Assembly (NCBI GenBank): GCA_963662175.1
Contig: OY759226.1
Span: 24,040,446 to 24,104,445 of the forward strand
Direction of reading: 5' to 3'
DNA length: 64,000 nucleotides
DNA from: Aradus depressus
Lineage: Eukaryota; Arthropoda; Insecta; Hemiptera; Aradidae
In this document: one piece after another, positions 11,891 through 21,984 of the stretch
How the letters are laid out: each line of letters starts with the position of its first letter
Numbering within the stretch: the first letter of the stretch is position 1
Program-made: the position numbers and the translations under genes
Notes under the pieces: model-generated
Databases searched by the model: none
What the model was told of the DNA's origin: nothing
The model's input: only the letters and a program-made list of their open reading frames with translations

Positions 11891-12439
11891 AAAAAATCAA
11901 CATTTCAACATTCCAGAGAAGTTTAAGAAACACAACGTACTTAACCTTTTTAGACAGTTTATAAGTCGTTTTATGTAGACAGTTTATGTAGTTTTCAAAG
12001 TTAATATAGAACTTTTGTCTAGCAGTCTTAGTAACAGTTTGTAGTGTCTGTTCATTTGTGGTATTTTCAGTCTCGTGTGAGGATTTCATGTTAGTCGTTT
12101 GTCGAGTAGGAGCCGACTTATATGTACAAAGATGCATTATTTTTACTGTACGTGCCATGTACAAAATTTTACATAAGACAAAAAAAAAAAAATTGTTTAC
12201 CAAGTGGCCTTCCATATTCCGAGATAACTCCAAGGGTTCACTCTAAAATAACTCGTTCAAGACTGATTACCGTGTCTAGCACTATTTACATTAGTCTACG
12301 AAGCTCCAACTCAACTGTAAGTCATTTTCTTATACTAAAAATTTGCATATTTTTTGGTAAATGTCGCGAAATATTGCTCTCTGAGTCTTTATACAATTCG
12401 TTTCACCCAACATGATAGAATAAATATATTATATATATG

Positions 12440-12920
12440 TATACGAATATATTTGATTAAAAATTCGATGTGGAATTTTCAACGGAAAGTTAGGGAAGAG
12501 GCTTAACTCAGAAACTATAATAACTACTGTTGTAATCAATGTATCGATACAAAATTTCATATGTGATCTCAAAACCGTACAAGGACAACACCTTTTGATT
12601 TTCAGCCGAATCGACCAAAGAGAAGGGGGGTTAGGGAAGATGCTTAACACAAAAACTATAATAACTACAGTTGTAATCAATGTATCGATACAAAATTTCA
12701 TATGTGAATTCTTAACCATATAATGAACAATACCTGTTAAATTTCAGCGAAATCGGCCGAAGAGAACTCAAAAAACTTTAATAAATGTTGATATAATTAA
12801 TTTATCGACACCAAATTTATTTTGAGACTATAAAAGCCCCTATGTAAGTCAACTATTTATTATTAGCGCAACAGTAGACTGGTTTTTGAAGGGGGAGCGA
12901 AACGCAATTAATTAATTCAC
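12440..12920 (+). repeat. CTTCCCC-family fragment
   Basis: Three modules and the right part (TATGTAAGTCAACTATTTAT, GGGGGAGCGAAA). The minus-strand 96-codon frame at 12429-12719 is a by-product. Confidence 0.6.
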
Positions 12921-13286
12921 ACTTTTTTAATTTAGTATCAAAATCTCAGAATTTTTCTCAACTAAATAAAAATATTAACCATTTAGATAGCGCCATTGTT
13001 CAAACACTATTATCTCTAGACACATTATTTTAAAAATCTAGGATTGTATATTATTTTTTGAAGCGTCCATTGTCTTCCATTCCTGGCAAATAACAAAACA
13101 ATTATCAAATAATACAAAAAAATAGAAGGCCATACTTACAGTCCTTTGTACCTCTTCATACTATGAATACATATTTAATTTAATAGATAAAAACTATATA
13201 ATTGTATTCATACATTTACATTTGTTAAGCTTCCACATATATATTTTTTTTTTGTCATCATGTTTAATTTAGGTGCGTTTTCACAG

Positions 13287-13331
13287 GCAACTTGTAATGG
13301 CTTCGTACACTCCGGTCAGCATGGCACAAGA
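13287..13331 (+). CDS. Candidate exon 2 of the long aquaporin isoform
   Basis: This is a 45-nt exon between an acceptor ending tttcacag and a strong donor GTGAGT at 13332. It enters in phase 2 and leaves in phase 2. Joined to the 5752 exon it reads QQLVMASYTPVSMAQ and completes a Glu codon with the next exon at 51813. Its base composition is visibly less AT-rich than the surroundings. It also contains in-frame ATGs at 13297 and 13321 that could serve as starts if the 5752 exon is not used. The following intron would be 38.5 kb and is filled with repeats. Support is from splice signals and frame only. Confidence 0.45.
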
Positions 13332-13604
13332 GTGAGTACGCAAAATTTTAATATAATATTATAAACATTTTAACAAAATTTTAATATAATATTATAAACA
13401 TTTTAACAAACTATTTAAATATATAAATGTTTGATGTTTTGCATGTTAATAAAATATTTACTAATTGCGCATGCCAATAATTGTATTTTGTAATAATCAA
13501 ATGGAATAACAGAACGAAATGATCAATTGACTTTTAACCAGTCGAATATTTGCGCTAATTCAACTGTTGACTTACATAAGGGCTTTTAGCGATTATGAAA
13601 GCTA

Positions 13605-13953
13605 GGTTAGGTTAGGTTTTATGACTCATGCCCGGGCTTTAACAACGAGGTCATATCGCCTACTACCAGAGCGCTCTTTCGTCACTCTGGTGGACATGAG
13701 CCCGACTCTATTCTGGGAGTCCTAAATTTTGCCTACCCTAAATTTTTATTCATCTAGGGTAGAGGGGTCTTTAACGAGTACCTGACATCGTACAGGCTCG
13801 GGACCATCGCTTAACGTCCCATCCGAAGGACGGCGTGCTTAAGTTTATTTTACCTCCCAGATAAAATAAACTAAGGGCCTCGGTCGGGTTACGAACCCAC
13901 GACCTTGAGCTCAGAAGTCAAGCACGCATACCACTGAGCTACCGGCGCCCTCT
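13605..13953 (-). mobile_element. tRNA-derived SINE, full length (copy C)
   Basis: Minus-strand copy with a 12-bp duplication TTATGAAAGCTA (13593-13604 and 13954-13965). Its tail carries three CCTAA units, one more than copies A, B and D. Confidence 0.92.
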
Positions 13954-14149
13954 TTATGAAAGCTAATAAACATCAGTTTTTAAAATATTTTTAATTAACG
14001 AGAAGCAACTCAAACTAACTACATAACATGTATATTGATTGTCTTTTTCATAAAACATATGTTTTTAAATTACATTGAATGTTATAGATTATTAATTAAT
14101 TCAAAATAATAAAACGATTAAATAAAACATGTGGGGGGTGCCACAGGCT

Positions 14150-14470
14150 CCTAAATCCACATATTAAATTGTGTGCCGATAAATTCATTACATAGCGTTT
14201 ATGTTAAGTCTCCCCCCCCCCAATCTTGTCTTCTCTTTGGTCGAATTGGCTGAAAAACAATATTCGTCACTAAAGGGTTCTGAATTCACATACACAAAAT
14301 TTCGTGTCTGTCGATACATTCATTCTATCGGGAGTTATCGTGTTCACAGAATCACACACAGGAGACTAAAATGTTTTTTTCATATTTGAAATCTGGAGTT
14401 CGGAAAAGATGAAATTCCGTTGAAAACTCCGCATCGAATTTTTGACCGTTGACATACTTATAGGCGAAGA
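14150..14470 (-). repeat. CTTCCCC-family fragment
   Basis: Minus-strand modules from AATCCACATATTAAATTGTG to GAAATTCCGTTGAAAACTCC. Confidence 0.6.
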
Positions 14471-15350
14471 GGTAAAATTATATTTGGTCTAGAGCATAGG
14501 TAAGGGAGATGACGAGATGGTAGATGATCCATAGGTAAGGGGGATAACGAGATGCTAGATGCTCCATAGGTAAGGGAGATGACGAGATGCTCCATAAGAA
14601 GAATCACTATATCACTCTCAGTTCTACAGTTATAAATCACTATATCACTCTCAGTTCTACAGTTATAAATCACTATATCTCTCTCAGTTCTAACTGTTTA
14701 GTCCAGTGCAATTAGTCATTATAAACGAAACGAAACCCAGGTATAATAAACGGATTTGAATGATTTTTTGTTTTTAGGATTTTTAATGCCATAACTAAAA
14801 AGTTTACCCATTGAAAATTACCGCAATTTCCGGAAAATCCGTAAATAAGAAAAATAATTAAATTTTTTAGAAATTCTAACGAAAAATACAATTATCGGAA
14901 TTTAATATATTTTTTTAAAGAAAATAATGATTGTTATAGTTTTCGAGGTTGTTTTTAAAGAATTTGTAAAAAAATGAAACTTTTTACAATTAATTTGAAA
15001 ATGGTAGAAGCTCCAAATAGCGAAATAAGTGAAAGCGATATCCGTCAAAAACGACAAAAACATTGTTTTCATAATTATTTTTTAAATATCGTATGTAATG
15101 ATTGCATATCGTCTCGAACTTTTCATCTAATTGCCATTTGCAACGATGTAATAACACTCCGCCATCAATAACATACGAAAATGTATTGTTATCATTTACA
15201 CTAATATTAAGCTGTGTAAATAAATCATGAAAATTTGATTTAGAACGTCTTTCGCATTTCTATACCTGAAATGCCTACTCTTCAAAGACCTTTGCCGTCC
15301 CTTTGTATCCTTTATATAGAAATTAAATAATAATTATTTAATTTATTATT
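14470..15350. other. Low-complexity interval
   Basis: A tandem GGTAAGGGAGATGACGAGAT-type repeat (14500-14590) and CACTATATCACTCTCAGTTC repeat (14600-14690), then AT-rich sequence with no gene signal. Confidence 0.5.
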
Positions 15351-15354
15351 ATTT

Positions 15355-15505
15355 TTTTTAAGGACACTCCCATGAAAATAGTATATTCCTTTTACATCTA
15401 TATTCATTTTTTCTTTCGAGAATTATTCTCGAAAGAAAAAATGAATATAGCTCTAAAAGGAATATACTATTTTCATGGGAATGTCCTTAAAAAAAAATCA
15501 TTAGC
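15355..15505. repeat. Foldback element, 70-bp arms
   Basis: AAGGACACTCCCATGAAAAT at 15360 pairs with its inverse ATTTTCATGGGAATGTCCTT at 15472-15491, meeting at TTTCGAGAATTATTCTCGAA. No hammerhead-like core and no clear target duplication. Confidence 0.7.
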
Positions 15506-16104
15506 GGAAAGTTTTAAAGCGTAAACTTTTTACTTTTTAGTATAAGAAATTCAAAAAACTCGGAAACATTCAAATCCATTTACTATAGCTGAGTTCCGAG
15601 GTTTAAACGTAATTGCAGTGGACTAATTATTTTAAAATAGCAGTAACAGGTGGTAGCCAGTTATATAGAAATATCAGTAACAGGTGGTAGCCAGTTATAT
15701 AGAAATAGCTCTTTTGCCCAACACGAGACCCAGGAATGCTATTAGACGCCACCAATAGCTCAAACAACACGATTTCCTTAAAATACAGAGCTCATAAATC
15801 ATGTTGTCATGGTTATCAGTTTTTGATAAGGTAATCAATAAGGATGACAAATTTGGCATGTTTTGAACCATACTGAACAGTGTTGAGCTGATTTGTTGTC
15901 TTGCCTGTGTTATATCATTGGTGTGTTACTTCAGCCTCTTGTGTTCCGCCCAGCTGATCCGCCATGGTCCATCGACTGTTCTGCTCTTCTTGCTTAACGT
16001 CTTTCAACTTCTTCTTATACAATGTTCTGAAAGTGTATCGATGGCCAAATCCAGAAAAATAAATAAATGTGCTTCCATAGCTTGAATACTTTTAAATAAA
16101 TAAA

Positions 16105-16440
16105 ATACATTTATTTTTGAAATATTTTCTATACCACAATCTATCAATTTTTCTTGTACCAGCAATAGTTTTCGAGATATTGGTCTTTGAAAGTTGCGTT
16201 TTATGTAAAATCAATTGGGAGTGGATTCATAGAGACCTCAGCCCGCAAACCGGGCGAAGAGTGGGGGCGACCCTCCCCCCTGCTCTAAATCCTGGCTACG
16301 CCCCTGTCAATTTCACATGTATCTTTTCATATTGAACCAATTATGTACTTTTATACTTCCCCAGTTATACTCAATATTTTAATTTTCTAAGGGAACGTGA
16401 CATTTTTAGCCGAGATATTTTGAAACAATCAAAAATAAAG
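16105..16440 (+). repeat. Repeat block shared with 16850-17150 and 17925-18215
   Basis: The block runs from AGCAATAGTTTTCGAGATAT to AGATATTTTGAAAC and occurs three times in the same orientation at about 90 per cent identity by eye. It includes a C-rich tract and a fragment related to the CTTCCCC family. Open frames in it (72 and 68 codons) are by-products. Confidence 0.6.
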
Positions 16441-16604
16441 GAAAAAAAAATGTTTTTTTTTTTTAATATTGTTTATTTCACAAAATATATATAATATTGG
16501 AGTACTTTCGGTATTGCTACCATCTTCAGAGGCGATGTACTTAAAAAAGAGGACTGTTGGGTAGGTTCCAGAACAAATAATACATTTTACAAACATCTCA
16601 ATAG

Positions 16605-16790
16605 CACTAAAGAAAAAAGAAAAACAGAAGAAAAAACTGGGGTTTACTATCTAAAATGTAGTATTTGTCAGTCAAACTGGGAGACAATTTTAAAATAGAG
16701 TAAAAGAACACGTATCAGAAATAGGCTTAAACATTGACACAACACACGCCTCAGTTGAAATTAAATCGAAAAAAATTTAATTTTTATACA
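16605..16790 (+). pseudogene. GIY-YIG endonuclease remnant, copy 1
   Basis: One frame reads GVYYLKCSICQ. After a one-base shift another reads QTGRQF, a stop, then NRVKEHVSEIGLNIDTTHAS. Together they follow the Penelope-type pattern G(V/I)Y.L.C..C...QTGR.F..R..EH. The stop and frameshift show it is dead. Confidence 0.5.
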
Positions 16791-17689
16791 TTTTTAATTA
16801 GGATTTTCAGATTCTTCACAAGAAAACGAGGTTTTCCTGTATTTGTAGTTTTCTTGTACGAGCAATAGTTTTCGAGATATTGGTCTTTGAAAGTTGCGTT
16901 TTACTTAAAATCAATTGGGAGTGGATTCATAGAGATCTCAGCCCGCAAACCGGGCGAAGTCTGGTGACGATCTTCTCTCCCCCCTGCTCTAAATCTTGGC
17001 TACGCCCCTGTCAATTTCACATGTATCTTTTCATATTGAACCAATTATGTATTTTTATACTTCCCCAGTTATACTCAATATTTTAATTTTCTAAGGGAAC
17101 GTGACATTTTTAGCCGAGATATTTTGAAACAATCAAAAATAAAGGAAAAAATTTTTTTTTTTTTTTTTTAATATTTATTTCACAAAATATATATAATATG
17201 GGAATACTTTCGGTATTGCTACCATCTTCAGAGGGGATGTACTTAAAAAAGAGGACTGTTGGGTAGGTTCCAGAACAAATAATACATTTGAACTTGAAAG
17301 GAATAAAACTTGTTTATTTATTATTGTCTAATTTCACCAAGAAGGGGTCACTCATTTGAAATATGGGGACCGCCTTGTCATAAAATATCTCACAGCTTGA
17401 CAATTTAGCTTAGTTAGGAATGTCTGACGTCATGGGGAACACCAGTAGGGAGGGTAATGGGTTCCTCGAGAGGCTGACATTCTGTAATGTTAACTTAGTC
17501 TTATCTCTTATGCTTTTGGCTGAAGATGGTAGAAATACCGAAAGTACTCCCATGTATATATAGTTAGTGAAATTAGACAATATATTAAATAAACAAGTTT
17601 TATTCCTTTAAAGTTCTTTTGAATTATTTCACAATATCTCTGCAATAATGTCAGTTTTCATAAATATTACATTATACAAACATCATAAA

Positions 17690-17860
17690 GAAAAAAGAAA
17701 AACAGAAGAAAAAAGTGGGGTTTACTATCTAAAATGTAGTTTTTGTCAGTCAAACTGGGAGACAATTTAAAAATAGGGTAAAAGAACACGTATCAGAAAT
17801 AGGTTTAAACATTGACACAACACACGCCTCAGTGAAATTAAATCGAAAAAAAATTTAATT
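17690..17860 (+). pseudogene. GIY-YIG endonuclease remnant, copy 2
   Basis: This is a second copy of the 16605 fragment. Here QTGRQFKNRVKEHVSEIGLN is uninterrupted, and GVYYLKCSFCQ precedes it in another frame, so only the single frameshift breaks it. Comparing the copies shows that the stop in copy 1 is a private mutation. Confidence 0.5.
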
Positions 17861-18284
17861 TTTACAAAATTTTAATTAGGATTTTCTGATTCTTCACAAG
17901 AAAACGAGGTTTTCCGATATTTGTAGTTTTCTTGTACGAGCAATAGTTTTCGAGATATTGGTCTTTGAAAGTTGCGTTTTACTTAAAATCAATTGGGAGT
18001 GGATTCATAGAGATCTCAGCCCGCAGACCGGGCGAAGACTGGTGACGATCTTCTCTCCCCCCTGCTCTAAATCCTGGCTACGCCCCTGTCAATTTCACAT
18101 GTATCTTTTCGTATTGAACCAAATATGTACTTTTATACTTCCCCAGTTATACTCAATATTTTAATTTTCTAAGGGAATGTGACATTTTTAGCCAAGATAT
18201 TTTGAAACACTTAATAGAAAATAAATAAAAACGTATGTTCAAAAAAAAATATATATATTGTCTATTTCATAAGATGAAGATTTC

Positions 18285-18347
18285 ACAGAAGAATTGAATA
18301 GTATTCGAATGAGAGATATTTGAAGAAAAGTTGCTCGGGCAACGCCG
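18285..18347 (-). mobile_element. Helentron-like head fragment, left of the Transib insertion
   Basis: The sequence matches the head of the elements at 23740, 41069 and 46159, including the AATTGAATAG..TTCGAATGAGAG tract and the gggcaac half of the terminal hairpin. It continues at 19764-19800 (GCCGGGTGTTACTGCTAG) once the Transib element is removed. Confidence 0.6.
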
Positions 18348-19763
18348 CACAGTGGGCCAGATCCCGAATCTAGCGGGTCAAAAGTCCTGTGAATAAGTTA
18401 CAGATAAATTATTATTTTTCATCATTCAGAAGGGCATAAAAAGGCAGAAAAATAACGACTAACACTATGGTTGGTCAATTACTTTTTTAATTATTATAAT
18501 TAGAGCGACAAGTCGCTCAAACCAAAATCACTAACGGAATTGTTGTCTTCACGGTTAATTTCTGCCGAAGTCGTTGTTGAAATTAAGAGTAACTGTCTTA
18601 CTTTTTCACTAATCAGTTTTTTTGGAAGGCAGTGGTCTGAGGGAGCCAATAAAAGGATCAGACAAAAGGAGCAGGTTGTTTAAATGGCAGTTAGTAGAAA
18701 ATCGATCCATTTTTCTAGAAAAGTGTTCCCTGAACCTTTTTATCTCCTCATGTTGGCTTTCTTGAACGTCTTCGGCCAGCTTTCCGATAGATATTAGAAA
18801 ATGTTTGATAAGAGCACTCCCATGTATAAGTATTTTATGAACAATGACAGGCACAGTGTCCAATCATGCAGTAAGGCGTTCCTACGAGCAGTTTCAGCAG
18901 CGAATGTTTCAAAGGCTTCCAAATAAATATCATACCCTGATGACGAAGCCTGTAGGAGTACGTATGCTAAACCTTTCGATTCATTCTTCATCCACGCCAG
19001 TAATTTCAGCTGTTAAGGAAGGATTTTGGAAAAACCTTCGAGCTGCATTGCCATTTGTATTGCCACCTCCTTGCTTTCGCGTATCAATAGCTGCCGAGTC
19101 CACATTTTTTCTTTGTATAGTCAAAAAGGAATGTAATTTGTTCGAGGGTATTTCCAATAGGACGATTGCTGGCTCTCAACATATCGTACAACTCCCTTCT
19201 GCATATAGACATTTTCACACCTGCAGTTACAAATATGATAACATTAGTGAAAAAAAAAAAAACGGGGCAAAACGGGTCGTTAAATTTAGTGTCATTCTAT
19301 TATCGACTAGTCAACAAACAAGAATAATGAACATTTACGAGGTACTGAGGGGTACGAAAGAAGTTACGGCTTTCTGAACTAGAATGAATTTTTTTTTTCA
19401 AACATGCAATATTCTTGTGACCCTTCCAACACTTTGTGACTGACTTAAGACCAAACAAAAATTGCTAAGACTTTCCTTTTTGAGTGCCTTCCATGGAAGA
19501 ATAATGAAGAAAAGATCAGTAATGTTCGGAAGCGACACTCACAGGTAAGTGATGTAGTCAAACTACCTGGCCTCCTAGATAATACAGCTGTTTGCCAGGT
19601 TTGTTTATTTCGTGGCTGCGCTGTATTGACTTCGTCCTCTCTAATTCCCTTTGTTTATTTCTCTCTCACATACTACTTGTTGAACCAGGTTGTTTTTTTC
19701 CCGAAATCTCTCAATTCATTTTCGGACTTTTGTCCAGCTAGATTTGGGATCTGGCCCACTGTG
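18348..19763 (-). mobile_element. Transib-family (RAG1-related) DNA transposon, internally deleted
   Basis: The ends are CACAGTG (18348-18354) and its inverse CACTGTG (19757-19763), within inverted repeats of about 38 bp with only a few mismatches. A 5-bp GC-rich duplication, CGCCG, flanks them (18343-18347 and 19764-19768). After the heptamer come exactly 23 bp and then TCAAAAGTC (left) or ACAAAAGTC (right), close to the V(D)J nonamer ACAAAAACC. Heptamer-type ends, a 23-bp spacer, a 5-bp GC-rich target duplication and RAG1-like coding remnants are all Transib traits. At 1416 bp it is much shorter than an autonomous Transib. It is inserted into the terminal hairpin of a Helentron-like element. 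Confidence 0.85.
18609..19200 (-). pseudogene. Transib transposase remnant (RAG1-core homologue)
   Basis: Minus-strand pieces in three frames resemble the C-terminal half of Transib transposase. Reading downward from about 19090 there is GGGNTNGNAARRFFQNPSLT followed by AEITGVDEE and a stop. From about 18930 there is YDIYLEAFETFAAETARR. From 18863 there is VPVIVHKILIHG, IGKLAEDVQESQHEEIKRFR and HFSRK. The last block aligns with mouse RAG1 around its third catalytic residue (Glu962), with matching HK.L.H, SIG, E.(S) and RFR..(..)R positions, so the Glu of QES is the likely third acid. Stops and a frameshift near 18850 break the frame. The two Asp residues of the active site were not found, so it is inactive. 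Confidence 0.75.
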
Positions 19764-19799
19764 CGCCGGGTGTTACTGCTAGTTTATATATATATAATT

Positions 19800-20280
19800 A
19801 TTATTATAAAAAAAATACCAAACCTGTATAGTCAAACCGTTTTCAAAGATAACATTTTTTACGAATGTTCATGTATTTTTTAATGTGCCAAAAATTTAGT
19901 ACATTTTTCGTCGTGAAAAGTTTATATAACTCGGAAAATTGTTACAAAAAAATTACAAGAGACAAAAAATGTTTAGAAGGCCTCAATGCATACGTCTGAA
20001 TTTTTTCAAATATTTCAATTTCATATTTTCAAAGCGCCTACAATTTCAAAAAAAGGGGTGGTTTTTACGTCATTACAAACACATTGAAAAGGTTTCATCA
20101 AAATTCCGTTGACTGGACTATACACCATCGTCCGGTTCCGTTATATACTGTCAGTTTGCTGAGTGTAAACCATTCTTATACTTCAGGTAAAGAAGGGGGT
20201 TGGTATTTCAACTTGATAATTCCTCTCGCTGTAGGAATTTGTTTTGCCTGAAATATTTTCTTCCCTATCTAATAACAATT
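19800..20280. other. AT-rich interval, nothing recognised
   Basis: No splice-flanked frame, repeat match or RNA gene was seen. Confidence 0.45.
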
Positions 20281-20284
20281 AGTT

Positions 20285-20405
20285 AATGCGACTCATGCCC
20301 GGGCTTTATGAGGTCATATCGCCAACTACCAGAGCGCTTTTTCGTCACTCTGGTGGACATGAGCCAGACTCTAAACTGTGGGAGTCCTAAATTTTGCCTA
20401 CCTAG
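20285..20405 (-). mobile_element. SINE 3' fragment
   Basis: Matches the tail and lower body (CATGCCCGGGC to AAATTTTGCCTACC) only. Confidence 0.7.
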
Positions 20406-20760
20406 ATTAATGAGCTCAATTGAAAAAAGCTAGTAACTGTCGATGTAATGAATGTAACGAAGTGAAATTTCATATTTGAGGTCGAAACCCAATGAGGATG
20501 TAACCTGTTAAATTTCAGGGAAATCGCCCTAAGGGAATGGGGGTTCAGGGGACAACTCAAAAACACGAATAACTACAGATGTAATGAAGGTATCGATGTA
20601 TCGACACAATATTTAGTATGAGGATTTAGGAGTCCCTATGTAAGTCAACTGATGAATATTAGCGCAAACGGTCTACTGATTTTGATGGGGGAGCGGAAAG
20701 TTAATTGATTAAGATAAATTCGTTCTTGAGAAGTACAATGCTGGTGATTTACTGATGACT
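20405..20760 (+). repeat. CTTCCCC-family fragment
   Basis: Two modules and the right end (GTTCTTGAGAAGTACAATGC). Confidence 0.6.
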
Positions 20761-21984
20761 TTTTTTTTTTTTTTTGAACATGTAGATTTTTTAAATGAAT
20801 TTTATCTGTCACAATGTGAAATATCATAAGAGGTCCTCCTTCTCATAAATCGATAACACATCGATATCTACAGATAACGATAATAGAGACATCGAAAAGT
20901 TCTAAACATCTTGCTATAACATCTTAAGAAGTCATTCTTACTTGATTAACTATTGATTCAACCCATTATCGTCCCACGTAACATAACAACATTGTGATGA
21001 CTTGCCCAAACAAACTCAATGACCTGTCAAACCATCGATCTATAGACACGTGAAGGTTGTGTCTTCTTTGTTAGGCTTTTAAAGAAATTATAATTGTTTA
21101 TAAAGAAACAAGAAGAAAAAATCATCAGTCAATCACTGACAATTTACTTCTTCAGAGCGAATTAATCAATTAAATTTTCGCTCGCTCTTTGAAACCAATC
21201 TACCGATTTAGTTAAAAAGTTGGACAACCTGATCTTGTGATAATGAAAATTATGTAAAATAAAATAAATAATAGAAAATGTAAGTAAAATTAATAATAAT
21301 TAAATAAACAAAAAAAAATTCTTTTCTTGTAGAAATTTTATAGGTATTCTACTTTGTTAGTGGGTTTGCTCCAGCATCACGCCCAAACCACTGGACGGAT
21401 CTTCATGATACTTCACATGTAGCATCCTTTAGACCCCGATTGAATGATACGCTATGTGGCGTCCCAAAATTTTGAAGGGGAGGGGGGGTTGTAAGGTGGG
21501 GCCTAAGCATAAAAATTGCTCTAGTGCATTAATGGATGGACGGATTATAATGAAAGTTCACATGTAATATTCTTAAAAGCCAAGTTGAAAAATAGGCCAT
21601 AAATTTTGAACGGGAGGGGGGGTTGTGGGGGGCCTAAGTATAAATGAATATCGCCCCCACCCCGGAACTCCGCCCTCCCCTCAACCGATATCGCTGAAAT
21701 TTGACTGGTCATGTCCGCAGTAGATGTTAATTTTAAATACGAAATTTGATGTTGATACATTCATTACATCGGCAGTTATTGGGATTTTTGAAAAGGGCCC
21801 CCACCCCGGAACTACCCTCTCCCCTCAACCGATATAGCTGAAATTTGACTGGTCATGTCCGCTGTAGATGTTTATTTCAAATACGAAATTTGATGTTGAT
21901 ACATTCATTACATCGGCAGTTATTGGGATTTTTAATTGAGCAATCAGTTAACTCCCCGTTCTCTTCCACCCACCTCATAATCTT

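Larger units (their letters stand above)
16440..18230 (+). mobile_element. Penelope-like element remnants, rearranged
   Basis: Repeated blocks contain hammerhead-like cores (16505-16529 -, 17207-17231 -, 17520-17544 +) and two decayed pieces of a GIY-YIG-like nuclease. Arms at 17291-17338 and 17575-17622 are inverse copies of each other. A block carrying CAGCCCGCAAACCGGGCGAA recurs at 16200, 16935 and 18015. GIY-YIG coding plus terminal hammerhead-like motifs is the combination known from Penelope-like retroelements. No reverse transcriptase part was found. Confidence 0.5.

Noticed and set aside
18844..19377. 177-codon plus-strand frame inside the Transib element
   Set aside because: It lies opposite the recognisable minus-strand transposase remnant and has no family match of its own.
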